Below, one piece after another: positions 1 to 14,300 of a stretch of 64,000 bases of DNA. Position numbers and translations under genes: made by a program. The DNA comes from Babylonia areolata. Lineage: Eukaryota > Mollusca > Gastropoda > Neogastropoda > Buccinidae. Every line of letters begins with the position of its first letter. Within the stretch, counting starts at the first letter, position 1. The stretch covers positions 16,985,247 to 17,049,246 of the forward strand of contig NC_134883.1 of NCBI RefSeq assembly GCF_041734735.1. The letters run 5' to 3'. Below the pieces are notes generated by a model. That model searched no databases. It saw only the letters and a list, made by a program, of their open reading frames with translations, and was not told the origin of the DNA.

Positions 1-290
1 ATCTGCCGACACTGTAGACCTTGACAAGACTCACTCCAAGCGCAGAAGTGGTGACATTTTGAATCGAATATTCATTTTTTCTGTTTTAAGATATATGTGT
101 TTCAATTCAACAGCCAAGCCAAAGAATGTTTTGGGTCTGACTTCTCAAAGAGGGATAATCATAGTTATACTGTCTTCATTTCTCACACACTTATTTGTCT
201 AATGTTTGAATCCAGAAGCACAATTTAACCTTTAAAACGGAGAATTACAGTACACCAGCTGGCCGGTCTTTTTCAACTTCCAGTCACCAA
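1..290. other. Intergenic, no gene seen; left arm of an inverted repeat
   Basis: AT-rich sequence with no convincing coding region. Positions 51-112 recur in inverted orientation at about 786-845, sharing a core GTGACATTTTGAATCGAATA and flanking T-rich sequence. This is either the inverted ends of an element or two copies of a dispersed repeat. Confidence 0.5.
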
Positions 291-307
291 TGTATCATTC
301 AACTGGA

Positions 308-308
<1 letters not shown>

Positions 309-386
<78 letters not shown>
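309..386. repeat. (TG)n microsatellite
   Basis: About 39 uninterrupted TG dinucleotides followed by TTTG repeats. The Cys/Val open frame across it is an artefact of the repeat. Confidence 0.98.
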
Positions 387-389
<3 letters not shown>

Positions 390-633
390 TTTGTTTTTGT
401 TTTGGTCACATTCTTAGCTGTGATATTTATTCAGCACAGATATATGCATCTCTGACACATAGTACAAAACTGACCAGTGTACCCCTGAAACAAACACTAC
501 AAAGAATTTCCACTATACAACATTTGTCAGCACATACTTCTTTCAAGTGGAAATGCTTGCACATTTTCAAAAGTGCTGTAACAATGATACTGAGACAGTG
601 AGATCCTTGCTAACTCCACAGGCAATGTGAATG

Positions 634-636
<3 letters not shown>

Positions 637-720
<84 letters not shown>
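637..720. repeat. Compound (AC)n(AG)n microsatellite
   Basis: An AC run passes directly into an AG run. Confidence 0.98.
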
Positions 721-724
<4 letters not shown>

Positions 725-1248
725 ATAAAGCATAGTTATTGTTGCAATTTTAAACAACTCACTGGCTTGAGATTCTGCACATGCATAATGAAACAAATAT
801 ATTTTGAAACATAAAAAATGAATATTCGATTCAAAATGTCACATACCGTGCTTGTTTTGAAGACCTTGTTCGTAAAAAGTGAAGGAATATCATCGCCACT
901 GAGGGTGCGGTCCTTTTCAGTTCGCGAAGTGATTCTAACTCGCCACGCTCTATGCAATCGGTTCGTGGCTGGTATTCGTTGCGATGTCACCTTTTTTTCT
1001 TTTTAAGTTCGAACAGCACACACAGTACTTCTTTCCCGTCGCGTTTTCCCCAGACCCATTATGAAGCATTTACACAAGTACAATCGACGGACTCGCAACT
1101 TTCGCTTTTAGAGACCCCACGAATTCTCTTTCCGGCTTAATCAAGGGCAACTTACTCTATTTTTTGTCCAACGAACAAGGTCAGCAGAGAGCCGGTGACC
1201 CTATACTGACCCTGGCCGTTATCCAACCGTTATCGCACCGCTGACCGC

Positions 1249-1299
1249 CACGTGACAGGTCTGTAATGACGTCACTGACCGCCGGCGTCAGATCACGTG
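1249..1299. promoter_or_regulatory. Promoter-like cluster: two E-boxes and a CRE
   Basis: CACGTG at 1249-1254, a full cAMP-response element TGACGTCA at 1267-1274 and CACGTG at 1294-1299, in a locally CpG-richer stretch (about 900-1340). No gene start could be tied to it. The same CACGTG plus TGACGTCA pairing precedes the USP start. Function is inferred. Confidence 0.4.
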
Positions 1300-1392
1300 C
1301 GCTGACCTGTATCAGTCAAGGTGACCTGGGGAAAGGTGTGTGTTCACTGAACGGAAACAATTGGCAGCATCTGGATTGGGTGCGCTTTCACG

Positions 1393-1583
1393 CCATCTCT
1401 GTCTCTGTCTCTGTCTGTCTGTCTGTCTGTCTCTCTCTTATTTTATATTTTGTATCCCAGTGGAAAAAAAGCATTAATTCTTGTCATTCTGCTTATCTCA
1501 ATACCCTGTACAAAATAAAAGTTCGTTCGTTCGTTCTTTCTGTCTGTCTGTCTTTGTCTCTGTGTCTCTTTCTCTCTCTGTCC

Positions 1584-1660
<77 letters not shown>
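1393..1660. repeat. Low-complexity CT-rich block with TCTG and GTTC runs
   Basis: TCTG and CT repeats flank AT-rich DNA. AATAAAAGTTCG followed by GTTCGTTC at about 1515-1535 looks like the 3' tail of a retroposon; a similar tail is at 47550-47585. Confidence 0.7.
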
Positions 1661-1924
1661 CAAACCGGCTCAATCAGAATTTTTTTGTATCTGAATCCAT
1701 ATGCATATTTATAGACTTGTGTATATTTTTGTATATATGTGTTTCTAGTTTCGTCATGTATGCAAGCATTGCGATTATTTACATGCAAGGGAAGTGAAAG
1801 TTGTGAAACGGTACTGATCGATCAGCCACATCGTGGTACATCGGTGAAAACTTCCACTGAGCAACTTTCCTGACAGAGCTGTGTACCAGCAATGTCACTT
1901 TACCACGTGTTGAACTTACGGTCA

Positions 1925-2577
<653 letters not shown>

Positions 2578-2597
2578 GACACACACACTGACACACA

Positions 2598-2602
<5 letters not shown>

Positions 2603-2643
<41 letters not shown>
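2603..2643. repeat. (TC)n microsatellite
   Basis: Uninterrupted TC run after the AC tracts. Two copies of a CATTCATTCAAAAAGTCATT motif follow at about 2669-2740. Confidence 0.95.
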
Positions 2644-2646
<3 letters not shown>

Positions 2647-2816
2647 AATGAAAACCCTCGGAAATTCGGTCATTCATTCAAAAAGTCATTCGTTCAATGA
2701 TAACCCTCGAAAATTCGGTCATTCATTCAAAAAGTCATTCATTCTTAACCTCAGCGGCGATCACTCTTCACGCACCAAGGGCACTGCCCCAAGTTTGATT
2801 ACTTCCCTTCCATCAG

Positions 2817-2820
<4 letters not shown>

Positions 2821-2884
<64 letters not shown>
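2821..2884. repeat. (AC)n microsatellite
   Basis: Uninterrupted AC run. From 2885 to about 3580 I see no gene or named repeat. Confidence 0.95.
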
Positions 2885-2886
<2 letters not shown>

Positions 2887-3585
2887 GGCATGGCAACTTA
2901 TAACTTGAAGTTATATTCAGTCGATTTCGATTAGTCACAAAATTCTTGGGTGTAAAGAAAATGCAGCAAATAATGGTTTTGTTGTCAGTGGTGAAGACAT
3001 ATCGCCCTTGAATAACATGTAAGATGGTGATTTTGGTGACGGTCATAAAAAGTTATCAAGTTTCGGCAATACAGTTAATATGGTCAAATTGAACGCCGAC
3101 AAAGACCTTCAACAAACTCAATACATATGTACAACTGAAACACAAGAAGGCGTGGTTTGATCAAACATGTCAGCTCACCACGGTAAGGTACAATAAACAC
3201 AGAAATGCTCATCTGAATGTCAAAGACAACACCAGGGTGTCCGCAAAACATGAGATGAAGACTGACTCAGCTACTGTATTAACAGAAGGGAAAGGCTGAA
3301 AACCACAGGTCAGTGAGAGAAAGAACATGAAACAGCACAATTCCAAACGCTGTTGGTCTCTCATAAAGGGAACGAACCGCACACGAACAACAACTTGACA
3401 GTGCATGTTCAAACAGAACCTTTACATCGTACCACATTTTTTTACGTTCACTTTCAGAAGAGAGAGAAACAGAGACAGATAAACTGCACAGTTCGATTTG
3501 TCAGGTTGTTGTTCTTTTCCCTGGGCAGGCAATTTTTGTGAACGCATGTCGAAGCAGTGCATCAGTCATGATGAAGGAAACCAAA

Positions 3586-3900
3586 GCTATGCCGCTGTTA
3601 TTGACTGGAGTACTGATGTACAAGACTCGAGGGTTTCACTGATCGACTCTTTTTTTCACGAAATCTTTTAATGTGTGTAAGCAGGTGCTCCAAATGTTTT
3701 ACACATCTGTTGTCTGCAGCGTTTTGACATGTGGAGCCGTGTGCTGGGGCGGGAGGGGGGGGGGCGGGGTGAGGGGGGGGGGGGGGAACTTGACCAAACA
3801 TGACAAAGACAGGTTGGAAAAAGTCATTAGGAAAGCCGGGTGGGGTGGTGGGTATAAGACAAGACACCATTAGCGATACGCACAATAGAAAACTGACTGA
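3586..3900 (+). mobile_element. Relic of a non-LTR retrotransposon reverse transcriptase (C-terminal region)
   Basis: Translation gives LQMFYTSVVCSVLTCGAVCW, then a G-rich interruption, then KHDKDRLEKVIRKAG. This is the thumb/C-terminal pattern (FY.SV..S.L....VCWG ... RL.K.IRKA) common to LINE reverse transcriptases. The element is short and decayed; the clade cannot be assigned. Confidence 0.6.
3748..3786 (+). repeat. G-run tract, G-quadruplex-capable
   Basis: Several runs of three or more G lie close together inside the LINE relic. The run replaces coding sequence there, so it grew after the element died. Confidence 0.7.
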
Positions 3901-4059
3901 CAGACAAATAACAATTTTGACAGACGAAGGACACCCACAACAGGTCCACGCGCAAGAACATCAGTCTCGCTATATTTGATTAATTCATTCATTCCTACAG
4001 CCATTCGCGCACACAATCAAAACATCCAATACTTGACTCATAGGACCGCCACCCCGACC

Positions 4060-4124
4060 CCCCCATCCCACCCCCCCCCCCCCCCCCCTCCGCCCCCCCC
4101 CCCCCCCCCCCACCCGCACCCCCT
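4060..4124 (-). repeat. C-run tract (G-quadruplex-capable on the minus strand)
   Basis: Nearly pure C for about 60 bases with a few interrupting T, A or G. Confidence 0.85.
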
Positions 4125-4416
4125 CCGCTCCACAGCAACAGCTGAAGGTCTCCAGCAGACGAGTGCATGGGAGCAGACACTGATTATGCGTGCATGTGGG
4201 ACTGAGCGGATTAGCATGGACAAGCGTTTCTGTGTGTGTGTGTGTGATCGGAAGTGGTTTTTAAATATGTTCTTATTTTACTTGGATTTCATGTATCTTG
4301 ATGTTAACTTATATACTGATTTTATTGGCGTGACATATGTTATGTGCGTGCCGCCAGTTCATACGTCTTACATCCATGTCAGTCACAGTGTGTATCAGTG
4401 TGTGTGTGAGTGAGAG

Positions 4417-4446
4417 CCTGAGAGAGAGAGGGAGAGAGAGAGAGAG

Positions 4447-4497
<51 letters not shown>

Positions 4498-4588
4498 GTG
4501 TGCATTTTACTTATATATACACGATTTATTCCCTGGATGTTTTTACTAAATGTAATTGTTGTACAATACCTCGGGTCTTAATTAACGT

Positions 4589-4649
<61 letters not shown>

Positions 4650-4650
4650 A
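4417..4650. repeat. (AG)n, (TG)n and (GT)n microsatellites
   Basis: AG-rich run at 4417-4450, TG run at 4451-4492, a second GT run at 4591-4649. Confidence 0.95.
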
Positions 4651-4879
4651 GTGTGCGCGCCGTGCGCGTGCCGTGCGTGTGTGTGTGCGTCGTGTGTGCC
4701 AGTGCCATGTGTCAGTGTGTACGCGCATGTCATTTTAGTAATACTATGCCTTTTCGGTAATGTTTTCATCAGTTTGTAAATATTGTTGTGCAATACCCTA
4801 TTCAGATCTTAACATGTGTCGGTGTGGGGAGCTGAGGGGGGACTGAGGGGGTTTGTCTATCGTCAGCTATTGCGAATTC

Positions 4880-5026
4880 TTATTTGACTCGTTTTAATCT
4901 CTTTTTATGTCCGAGTCAGTTGCGCAAGATAATTTTATGTTGGTGTTTACAACGAGCCTCAGTGTGATTGCACAACTTAATTTCCATGTGGATCAATAAA
5001 GTGTTTTTGATTTGATTTGATTTTAC
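4880..5026 (+). mobile_element. Probable retroposon 3' end with TTTGA tail
   Basis: CATGTGGATCAATAAAGTG is followed by a short TTTGA repeat (about 5009-5024), the usual look of a non-LTR element 3' end with a simple-repeat tail. The 5' limit is not defined. From 5030 to 6000 nothing further is recognised. Confidence 0.4.
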
Positions 5027-6003
5027 TAAAGTCAGTGTTGGCAGGGAAGCAGGGAACAATAGCAAACTGTGAAGAACGAGCGTCCCTTCTTTTCCTCTTT
5101 CAGTCCGCGGTTCACATTCGGCCGCAGCGGTTGGGAAGGGAACGGGTGAGATACATAAACAAACTTGACAAGCTTGACAAGGCCGAGCGGCTAACTACCC
5201 TTGCAACAGCGTAAGAAACGCGAAGGAAGATCTTAACATCACTTGAGAGACAGTGACAGCGCACAGTGGTGTGATAGTAAAGAGTGTTTCAGAGTTTCAG
5301 AGTTTGTAAGTATTCTCATTAACTCTTCTGAGTCATAGATCTCGAGAAACAAGGAAACATGACACTGATAACAGGATGACGGCCATAGAGGAAGAGCGAA
5401 GATAATTTAAAAGGAAGAAACAAAACTGAGGGGGGATAATACAAATGGGGGGAAAATGAAATAAAATAAAAGGCCAAATGTAATCATCAGTCTGATACAA
5501 TGCAATAGGAATAGCGAAAGCAATATTCCATAGACAAATGCACAGATCACAATTAACTTAGACTTTCCAATACCGCGGCTCTGTATCTTACTAGTTGAGC
5601 CGCGTGAACTGGGAACTGACTGAGGGGTTACGGAGTTGGAGCATAGCAATAACAATGACATGGTGTAACAAAATAAAATACACAATAAATTGTTACTTTA
5701 GCACCCATTTGCCAGTAATACTGGAATTGGTTTGATATATACAGCCAGGAGAGAAAAGGACATAAAAAAATACTCAGTGTATGATCATGCAGTTACAAAT
5801 GGATATTTACGGGATGCAGTGTCAAGATTAACATATGTCATTGTTCTAATTCCTGTTCAACAAGTACAGTTAAGGCATAAGTGGTAAAGAATCCAGATTG
5901 AAACTGGCTCCTAACGAAACACATTAAAACCTTCTTCAAGTTAATGCCGGGAATTTAGCAAAATTTAGCAACTTTTTTCTCACTACTAATACCAGTAATA
6001 ACT

Positions 6004-6104
6004 AGTGGTAACTCTCTCCATTCACAAGGTACACAACTTCAAGTCAGTGCTGCTAACGCTCCCGATTCAGCTTGCATACCTTGTGAATGGAGAGAGTTAC
6101 CACT
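6004..6104. repeat. Perfect 28-bp inverted repeat (hairpin) with 45-nt loop
   Basis: Arm 1 at 6004-6031 and arm 2 at 6077-6104 are exact reverse complements (arm 1 begins AGTGGTAACTCTCTCC; arm 2 ends GGAGAGAGTTACCACT). Weaker complementarity may continue outward. It could be a small MITE-like element, a cruciform or a transcribed hairpin. Confidence 0.9.
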
Positions 6105-6316
6105 CTTAACTACTTGTTAATCATTAATTTTTCATCTCCGGGCCTCATTAATGTTAATTCATAGTGGTGTGCTGTACTGGTGTGTTTTCACGCCAGTTCA
6201 TACAGTCTGACAATATCTTCTTCTTTTTTTCTTTAATTCATTAATTTTATTTATTTCAACGGTTTACTCATACCACGAACACTTGATCTCACCTAAAGCG
6301 TGGGGAGGGAGGGAAG

Positions 6317-6483
6317 GGGGAGAGAGAGAGAGAGAGAGAGAAGTCACGTGACAAGGCCGGGATGATCGCGCACCGCGTGAGTGACGTCACTTGACGAAAG
6401 GGTGACCTAGGCGCGTTGCCAATTGGAGAAAAAGGCAGAGTTGACACAGTGCTTTCCGAGACGCACATTGACACACCTTCACC
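6317..6483 (+). promoter_or_regulatory. Promoter / 5' UTR region of the USP gene
   Basis: An AG run (about 6318-6341) is followed by E-box CACGTG at 6345-6350 and a full CRE TGACGTCA at 6382-6389, 95-140 bp before the start codon at 6484. Local CpG content is raised. Stress-responsive control by bHLH/bZIP factors is an inference. Confidence 0.5.
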
Positions 6484-6707
6484 ATGGCCGAGAGAAAAGT
6501 CTTCATCTCTGTGGATGGCAGCAAGGCCTCCGACCGTGCATTCAAATGTAAGTAGTGTCTGCTTGTGTTCCTCGACTGTGGGTCAGCCTCTCACTCAGCC
6601 GCACTGGACTGCCGAAACTTCTGGAATTTACTCAGTGGATCGAACGAACATATGTGACCTGCATAGTGAACGACTACCACTGAATGTGTGTGACTGTGTG
6701 TATGCGC

Positions 6708-6738
<31 letters not shown>

Positions 6739-9700
6739 TGTGTGAACACGATTAGGAGACAGCATAACTAAGTGCGATATCTTGCAGATCAGTCTCACTC
6801 TGCAAAGTGTATTGGTAGTGCTTGGGACGCTGTCGCAATCCCAGCAGTGGCAGTGAAAGTGGCAATCAATGAATCCTCGTTAATTTCAGTGGTTCTGCTG
6901 TTGCTGACATTTCCAAAACAACCAGAAACTAAAAGACAGTTGAAGCAAGTGGGACCCGAGGGGAAATGGCTTTAAAGTTGACGACTAGGTCAGTACAGCA
7001 AGCTCTTGATTCAGTTGAAACGAGCTGTGGGCCATGCCCTGACCCTGTGACCCCAGTGGTAGGCATGCATGATGATGAAAGGTGTGTTCATGATTATGGA
7101 TACAGATAATGACTGCAGGTATGGTGCACACTGCATTTCAAGGTATAAAAATGTCTGTGCAATGTTTTACCTGCCTGTTGATGGGAGGAGGAGGATCATG
7201 ACAGAAAAGCAAACCCTGTAAAATGTAAGTGAGAAACAGAAGAAAAGGGAGGGGAGGGGTAGGGTCACAGGAAGAAGTGGTTGCCCTTGAGCGCTGGAGG
7301 ACAGCGACTGCTGTTTTGTCATTGTCAGACCCCTCCCTCCCCCCCGCCACACCACGCCCTCCCCCACCACGACCCACACTGTGACAGCTCCTTGACTTAG
7401 GGGACGGCAAATCAGCTATTTTCTCAGTGGTCTACAGATGACAGCTGTCAGACATTCAGTCAGTGTCTGGGCTTCCACTCCTTGTGCCAGCCACAATCAG
7501 GGATTGATTTACCTGTCGTGAGTCATCACCAGGTGTGATGAGAGTTGTCAGACACTTAGACAGTGACCAGGCTTCTACTCCTTGTGTGAAGTTGTCATCA
7601 GGAATTGATTTCACTATTTCAGCATGGTCAGGAGCAAAACTGAACAAGCCACAGAGTTCTGCATTGAAAAATTCACCAAATTAAGACTTCTGCATTGGAA
7701 AATTCCCCATGACATCTACCCAACAAACATACTTGTAAATGAAATAAAAGTAATGAAATGATAAATGCTGGTGTGTTATAGTGACAAAGTTGACTGCACT
7801 GAAGTTGAACATTTTTATGACCAGTTACACAAGATGGCTCTATAGATACAGTGTTAAAACAATCTTTCCTAAATTAGGTCAGTAGGTGTTTAATTGAAAA
7901 TGTCAGTTACAAACATACTATTTCACTTGGTGTTCAAAATTTGTTAAAGAGAAACTACCATTAATCTTTTTTTCTTCTTCTTTTTTCTCAGAAAAATGTG
8001 CATTAGTATTTTTTAGCAGGAAATTAAATTCAGAAGTTGACTCAGGAGAAGCACTGGATCTGCGTTCATACAACATGTTTATAATGATACAGAACCAAAA
8101 ATTTACTGTTTTTACACACCATACACCTACAAGGAGGCACACACACATACTTACATATGAATACTCCTGCATATACTCGATAGACAGATGTATCTACGTA
8201 AGATTAACTTTATCTCATGAAGAGAAATTGCATCATGTGCAACAAAACAAACTTGGACAAATACTCAAACAAAAATATTAAACATTACTTAAAAAGCAAC
8301 ATAAAAATATGAAAGACAAGGGTATACATTAAAAGCATTGAATACTTTACAATCATTCACTGAAACATTGCAGTTAACTTGATGAAATATATGTTTGAAA
8401 GACACAACCCTCAGCCTTGCATGTGTCATATTGCACACACCCTGCACACTGCCACACTGTATGTACATGTATAGACACAGATATTTATGATATATATATT
8501 CATTTTTTACTGTGTCAGCACAGACAAGCTGGCAGAAAACACAGCTTTAGTAATGGTGCTAGAAGTGACACTGACAGGTGTTGTTCATTACTTTTTATTT
8601 CAGTTATTTGTTGGGGGGCGGTAATGTAGGCCAGTGTGTGTGTGTGTGTAATGCCCGTGATTGATACTGACAGTGCATTGTGTATCCCCATGACCTGGAC
8701 ATACAGTGTGCTGACGTGATGCTCTGACTGTCTGTACTAATTACTGTGTCATGAAATTAGTCATGGCAACTTTTAGTGAAGTGTGTGATTGAGGATGAGA
8801 CATCATAATTAACCCCCCTCACATCACCAGCAAAGCCAGGAACTGTTGAAAATTTGGGTGAATAATGACTATGTTTGAAAATGAACTATTGAAGAAACAC
8901 CATGTTCATCTCACAGTTAGAATGCACAGTGGTGTGTAGGGTCTATAGTAGTATAGATGTCTGAAGTATACACTGACATTGGTGTGTAGGGTCTCTATCT
9001 AAGGCCAGCTACACGGTGACATTGGTGTGTAGGGACTATGTCTAAGGCGCATACTGACATTGGTGTGTAGGGACTATGTTTAACTAAGGTACACTCTGAC
9101 ATTGATGTGTAGTGTCTGTGTCTAAAGTACACACTGACATTGGTGTGTATGGTCTTTGTCTGAGGTACACAGTGATATTGGTGTGTAGGGACTATGTGTA
9201 AAGTACCCACTGAGTGACTGACATTGATGTGTAGGGTCTTTGTCTAAGATACACACTGGCATTGGTGTGTAGGGTCTATGTCTAAAGTACACACTGACAT
9301 TGGTCTGTAGGGACTATGTCTAAAGTGCACACTGACATTGGTGAGTAGGGACAATGTCTAAGGTACACACTGACATTGGTGTATAGGGACAATGTCTAAG
9401 GTGCACACTGGCATCAGTGTATAGGGACTAAATGTCTAAGGTACACACTGACATTGATGCATAGGGTATTTGTCTAAGGTACACAGTGAGATTGGTGTGT
9501 AGGGACTATGTCTAGGGTACACATTACCACAGTGTACTGCAAAGGGACAATGTCTGAAGTACACATTGACAAAGTAGTGTGTAGGGGCCATGACCAAGGT
9601 GCACACTGACATTGGTGTGGGACTATATCCAAGGTACACACTGATAGACAGTAGGTGCAAAGGGACAGTGTCTTTGGTACATATTGACAAACATTGATGT

Positions 9701-10754
9701 GTAAGGACTGTGTCTTATGTACACATTGACACAATGGTGTGTAGGGACTATGCCTAAGGTACACATCAAGTTGATTAACCCACATACGTGTATGGAACTC
9801 TAAGGTACATATTGACACACATAGATGTGTTACTGTTAGGGAGTTGGGACTGTGTCTCAGGTACATATTGACACACAATATGTAGGGACTGTGTCTAAGA
9901 TATACATTGACACAGTGGTGTGTAGGGACTTTGTCTGAGGTACACATTGACACACATAGGTGTGTAGGAACTATGTCTAAGGTACACATTGACACACAAT
10001 AGTGTATAGAGACTATAGAGACTATGTCTAAGGTACACATTGACATACAAAAGTGTGGAAAGACTATGTCTGATGTGCACATTGACACATTGCTGTGTAA
10101 TGACTGTCTAATGTGTACATTGACGCAGTGGTGTATAAGGATTGTGTCTAACATGCACATTGACACAGTGGTGTATAAGGACTGTGTCTAATGTGCACAT
10201 TGACACATTGGTGTGTAAGGACTAATTCTAATGTACACAATGACACACAGTAGTGAGTAGGGGACCCCAACAGATTCAGAGGTGACCCTGTCTGCAGTGA
10301 AGAAGACAAAGGGATGGGTGGTGGGGGTGAAGGAGAGTGTGACCCAAAAGGGGCTGATGACTTGACACTGTTTCTGGGGGCTGTGCTGAGGTGAGGGTGA
10401 CCTCTGTGCCACAGGGGACAGCTGAGAAAGGGAGGTGGGGGGCTGTCTCATTGTCACAGACCCTGTCCCCTGTCTCCTTCCTGTCCCTGTCTCCCCTCTT
10501 TACCCTTCAGGGTGATAAAGCCTGCCCCCTCCCCCTGCCCCTGAATACCTCCCCACTCCACCTCTCTTCACCCCCTTTGCCCTTCATTTGTAGAGTGTAT
10601 TGCCTCAGACCTGTTCATCATTGTAATGCTGTTTGAACAGTTTACAACCCATTCTTTGCTGTGAGAACAGTCAGCCCCTTCTCTGCTGTTTGAACAGTTT
10701 AACGACCCGTTCTTTGCTTTGGAATAGAATTATTGGCAGTACTGACATTGTGGA

Positions 10755-10786
<32 letters not shown>

Positions 10787-11329
10787 GATAGACAGATGAA
10801 AACACAAAATGATCCATAGTTTGTTTTTCTCACACTGTGCACAGAAACACATCACATTTGTAACAACTGGTGACAACAAGTTACAATAATACTAAATGAT
10901 ACATTCTTCCATTTTCTATCATAACTGCTCTTCTTTAGCTTCAAATTTGCTAATAAGTGGTTATGTTTCAATAAGCACAAATGTGAAAAGCATTCTTGCT
11001 GTGTGTGTGACTTTCACAGTAAATGTATTATTCATGATTTGTAAACCATTTTTTCTTTTCTTTTTTTTAAATACATTACTGAATTTACAATGAACTACTA
11101 CAGTTGTAGTGTTTACAAGGTGTAAAAGTTTTGGAAGTTGGTCAGCATAAAGAATGTCTGGTGTGTGTTCTGGAGTGTTTTAGACAAAGCCTGTTCTTTG
11201 TCTGCTTGTGGGGTAGGCTCTCAAGGCCTGATCAGCACATTGATTGTATGCAGAAGTCAGGCATCTGCAGGGATGGGGATGGATTAGAATTAAATGTTTA
11301 ATAGCAAACAGCAGATGTGGTGTAGCATA

Positions 11330-11360
<31 letters not shown>

Positions 11361-14300
11361 GTGTGTAGATGTGTGTGTGTTTGTGTGTGTGGATCAGTCC
11401 GCACAATTCAACACCACCAATGACACCCAATCCGAAACTGTGTGTTCACTGTTTGTTGTGAATCGTGTAAGGTAAAGTGTGTTCACTGTGTGTTGAGTGT
11501 GTCAGAAATAAGTGTGTTCACTGTTGTGTTTTCTCTCTGTGCTCACTTTTTGTTCAGTGTGTGTTATCTGTGTGTTCATTGTCTGTGTTCACTTGGTGTT
11601 CACCCTGTGCTTATTGTGTTCACTGTCTGTTGTGGAGTGTGTCAGATGAAGCGTGTTCAGTGAGTGTTCACTGTGTTCGTTTGTTCACTGTGTGTTGTGG
11701 AGTGTGTCAGATAAAGCATGTTCACTGTGTGTTTACTGTGTGTTGTGAAGTATATCAAATGAAGCATGTTCACTGTGTGTTCACTTTGTGCTCATTGTGT
11801 GTTGTTGTGGAGTGTGTCAGGTAAACATATTCACTGTGCGCTGTGGAGTCGAGTGTCAAATAAACATGTTCACTGTGTGCTGTGTGACAGATAAACATGT
11901 TCATAAACATGTTCACTGTGTGCTGTGTGTCAGATAAACATGTTCACTGTGTGCTGTGGAGTGTGTCAGATAAACATGTGTGTTAACTGTGTGTTGTGGA
12001 GTGTGTCAGATAAACATATTCACTGTGTGCCATAGAGTGTGTCAGATAAACATGTTTTCTGTGTGTTGTGGAGTGTGTCAGATGAAGTATGTTCACTGTG
12101 TGTTGTGGAGTGTGTCAGATGAAGTATGTTCACTGTGTGTTGTGGAGCATGTCAGGTAAACAAGTTCACTGTGTGTTGTGGAGTGTGTCAGATGAAGCGT
12201 GTTCACTGTGTGCTGTGGAATATGTCAGATAAACATGTTCGCTGTGTGTTGTTGAGTGTGTCAGATGAAGCGTGTTCACTGTGTGTTGTGGAGTGTGTCA
12301 GATGAAGTGTGTTCACTGTGTGTTGTGGAGTGTGTCAAGATGAAGCATGTTCACTGTGTGTTGTGGAGTGTGTCAGATGAAGCTTATTCACTGTGTGTTG
12401 ACTGTACACTGTGCTGCAGGGTACGTGGATGAGGTGCGTCGTGACAAAGACAAGGTGTATATTGTGCACGTGCCGGAGTATAACTTGAACATCGGTCTGC
12501 GTAAGTATGACAGTGACATGCCATGCAGTGATGTGTAGCATGTGACAGTGATGTGTGACATGGCAGTGATGTATGACATACAACAGTGATATGTGACATA
12601 ACAATGACATTTGCCATATATGACAGTGATGTCTGACACATGACAGTGATATATGACATATATAACAGTGAAGTTTACCATATATATGACAGTGATGTGT
12701 GATATGTAACAGTGATGTGACAGTGATGTGTGACACGTGTCAGTAGTGTATGACAGTGATGTGTGACACATGTCAGTTATGTGTGACAGTGATGAGTGAC
12801 ATGTTATGTTATTATGTGACATGGTAAGTGATTTGTGACATGTAACAGTGATATGTGACAGTGATGTGTGACTTGTGACAGGTATGTGGGATGTGTGACA
12901 TGATAGTGATATGTCACTTGCAACGGTGATGTGTTACTGAGATGTGTGGTATATGACAGTGATGTATAAAAGGGATATGTGACAGTTATGTGTGACAATA
13001 ATGAGTGACAGTGAAGTGTGTTACAAGTGACAGTGATGTTTTGACATGTTACAGTGCTGTGTGATGTGTGACAATGATGATGAGTGACAGCGGTGTGTCA
13101 GTGTGATGGTGGTGTGATGTGACAGCGACATGTGTTGGTGTTGGCAGCGGGAGCGGCAGCCGATGTGGAGGCCATCACAAAGCAAGCCAAAGTGCGGAAC
13201 GAGGAGATTGAAGGCATGTTGAACGTCTACATGGATGAGGCCCGGCAACAAAAGGTCAGCCCCTGTCTTTCTTTAATGCTGCTGACAGCCTTTACTTCAC
13301 CTGGTCTGTCTAGGGCGGGGTTTTTTGTGGGTTTTTTTTAAAAGAACATGGTGTGGTGTGGCAGTGGACATGGTGTGGTGTGGCAGGGGACATGGTGTGG
13401 TGTGGTGTGACAGGGGACATGGTGTGGTGTGACAGGGGACGTGGTGTGGGGACATGGTGTGGTGTGGTGTGACAAGGAACATGGTATGGTGTGACAGGGA
13501 ACGTGGTGTGGTGTGACAGGGAACGTGGTGTGGTGTGGTGTGACAAGGGACGTGGTGTGGTGTGGCAGGGGACGTGGTGTGGTGTGGTGTGACAGGGGAC
13601 GTGGTGTGGTGTGGTGTGACAGGGGACATGGTGTGGTGTGACAGGGGACATGGTGTGATGTGGTGTGACAGGGGACATGGTGTGATGTGATGTGACAGGG
13701 AACATGGTGTGGTGTGGTGTGACAGGGGGACATGGTGTGATGTGGTGTGACAGGGAACATGGTGTGGTGTGACAGGGGACATGGTGTGGTGTGGTGTGAC
13801 AGGGAATGTGGTGTGACAGGGAACATGGTGTGGTGTGACAGGGAACATGGTGTAGTGTGACAGGGAACATGGTGTGGTGTGGTGTGACAAGGGACGTGGT
13901 GTGGGGACGTGGTGTGGTGTGACAAGGAACATGGTATGGTGTGACAGGGAACGTGGTGTGGTGTGACAGGGAACATGGTGTGGTGTGGTGTGACAAGGGA
14001 CGTGGTGTGGTGTGGCAGGGGACGTGGTGTGGTGTGGTGTGACAAGGGACATGGTGTGGTGTGACAGGGGACATGGTGTGATGTGGTGTGACAGGTAACA
14101 TGGTGTGGTGTGATGTGACAGGGAACATGGTGTGGTGTGACAGGGGACATGGTGTGATGTGATGTGACAGGGAACGTGGTGTGGTGTGGTGTGACAGGGG
14201 ACATGGTGTGATGTGGTGTGACAGGGGACATGGTGTGATGTGGTGTGACAGGGGACATGGTGTGATGTGGTGTGACAGGGGACATGGTGTGATGTGGTGT

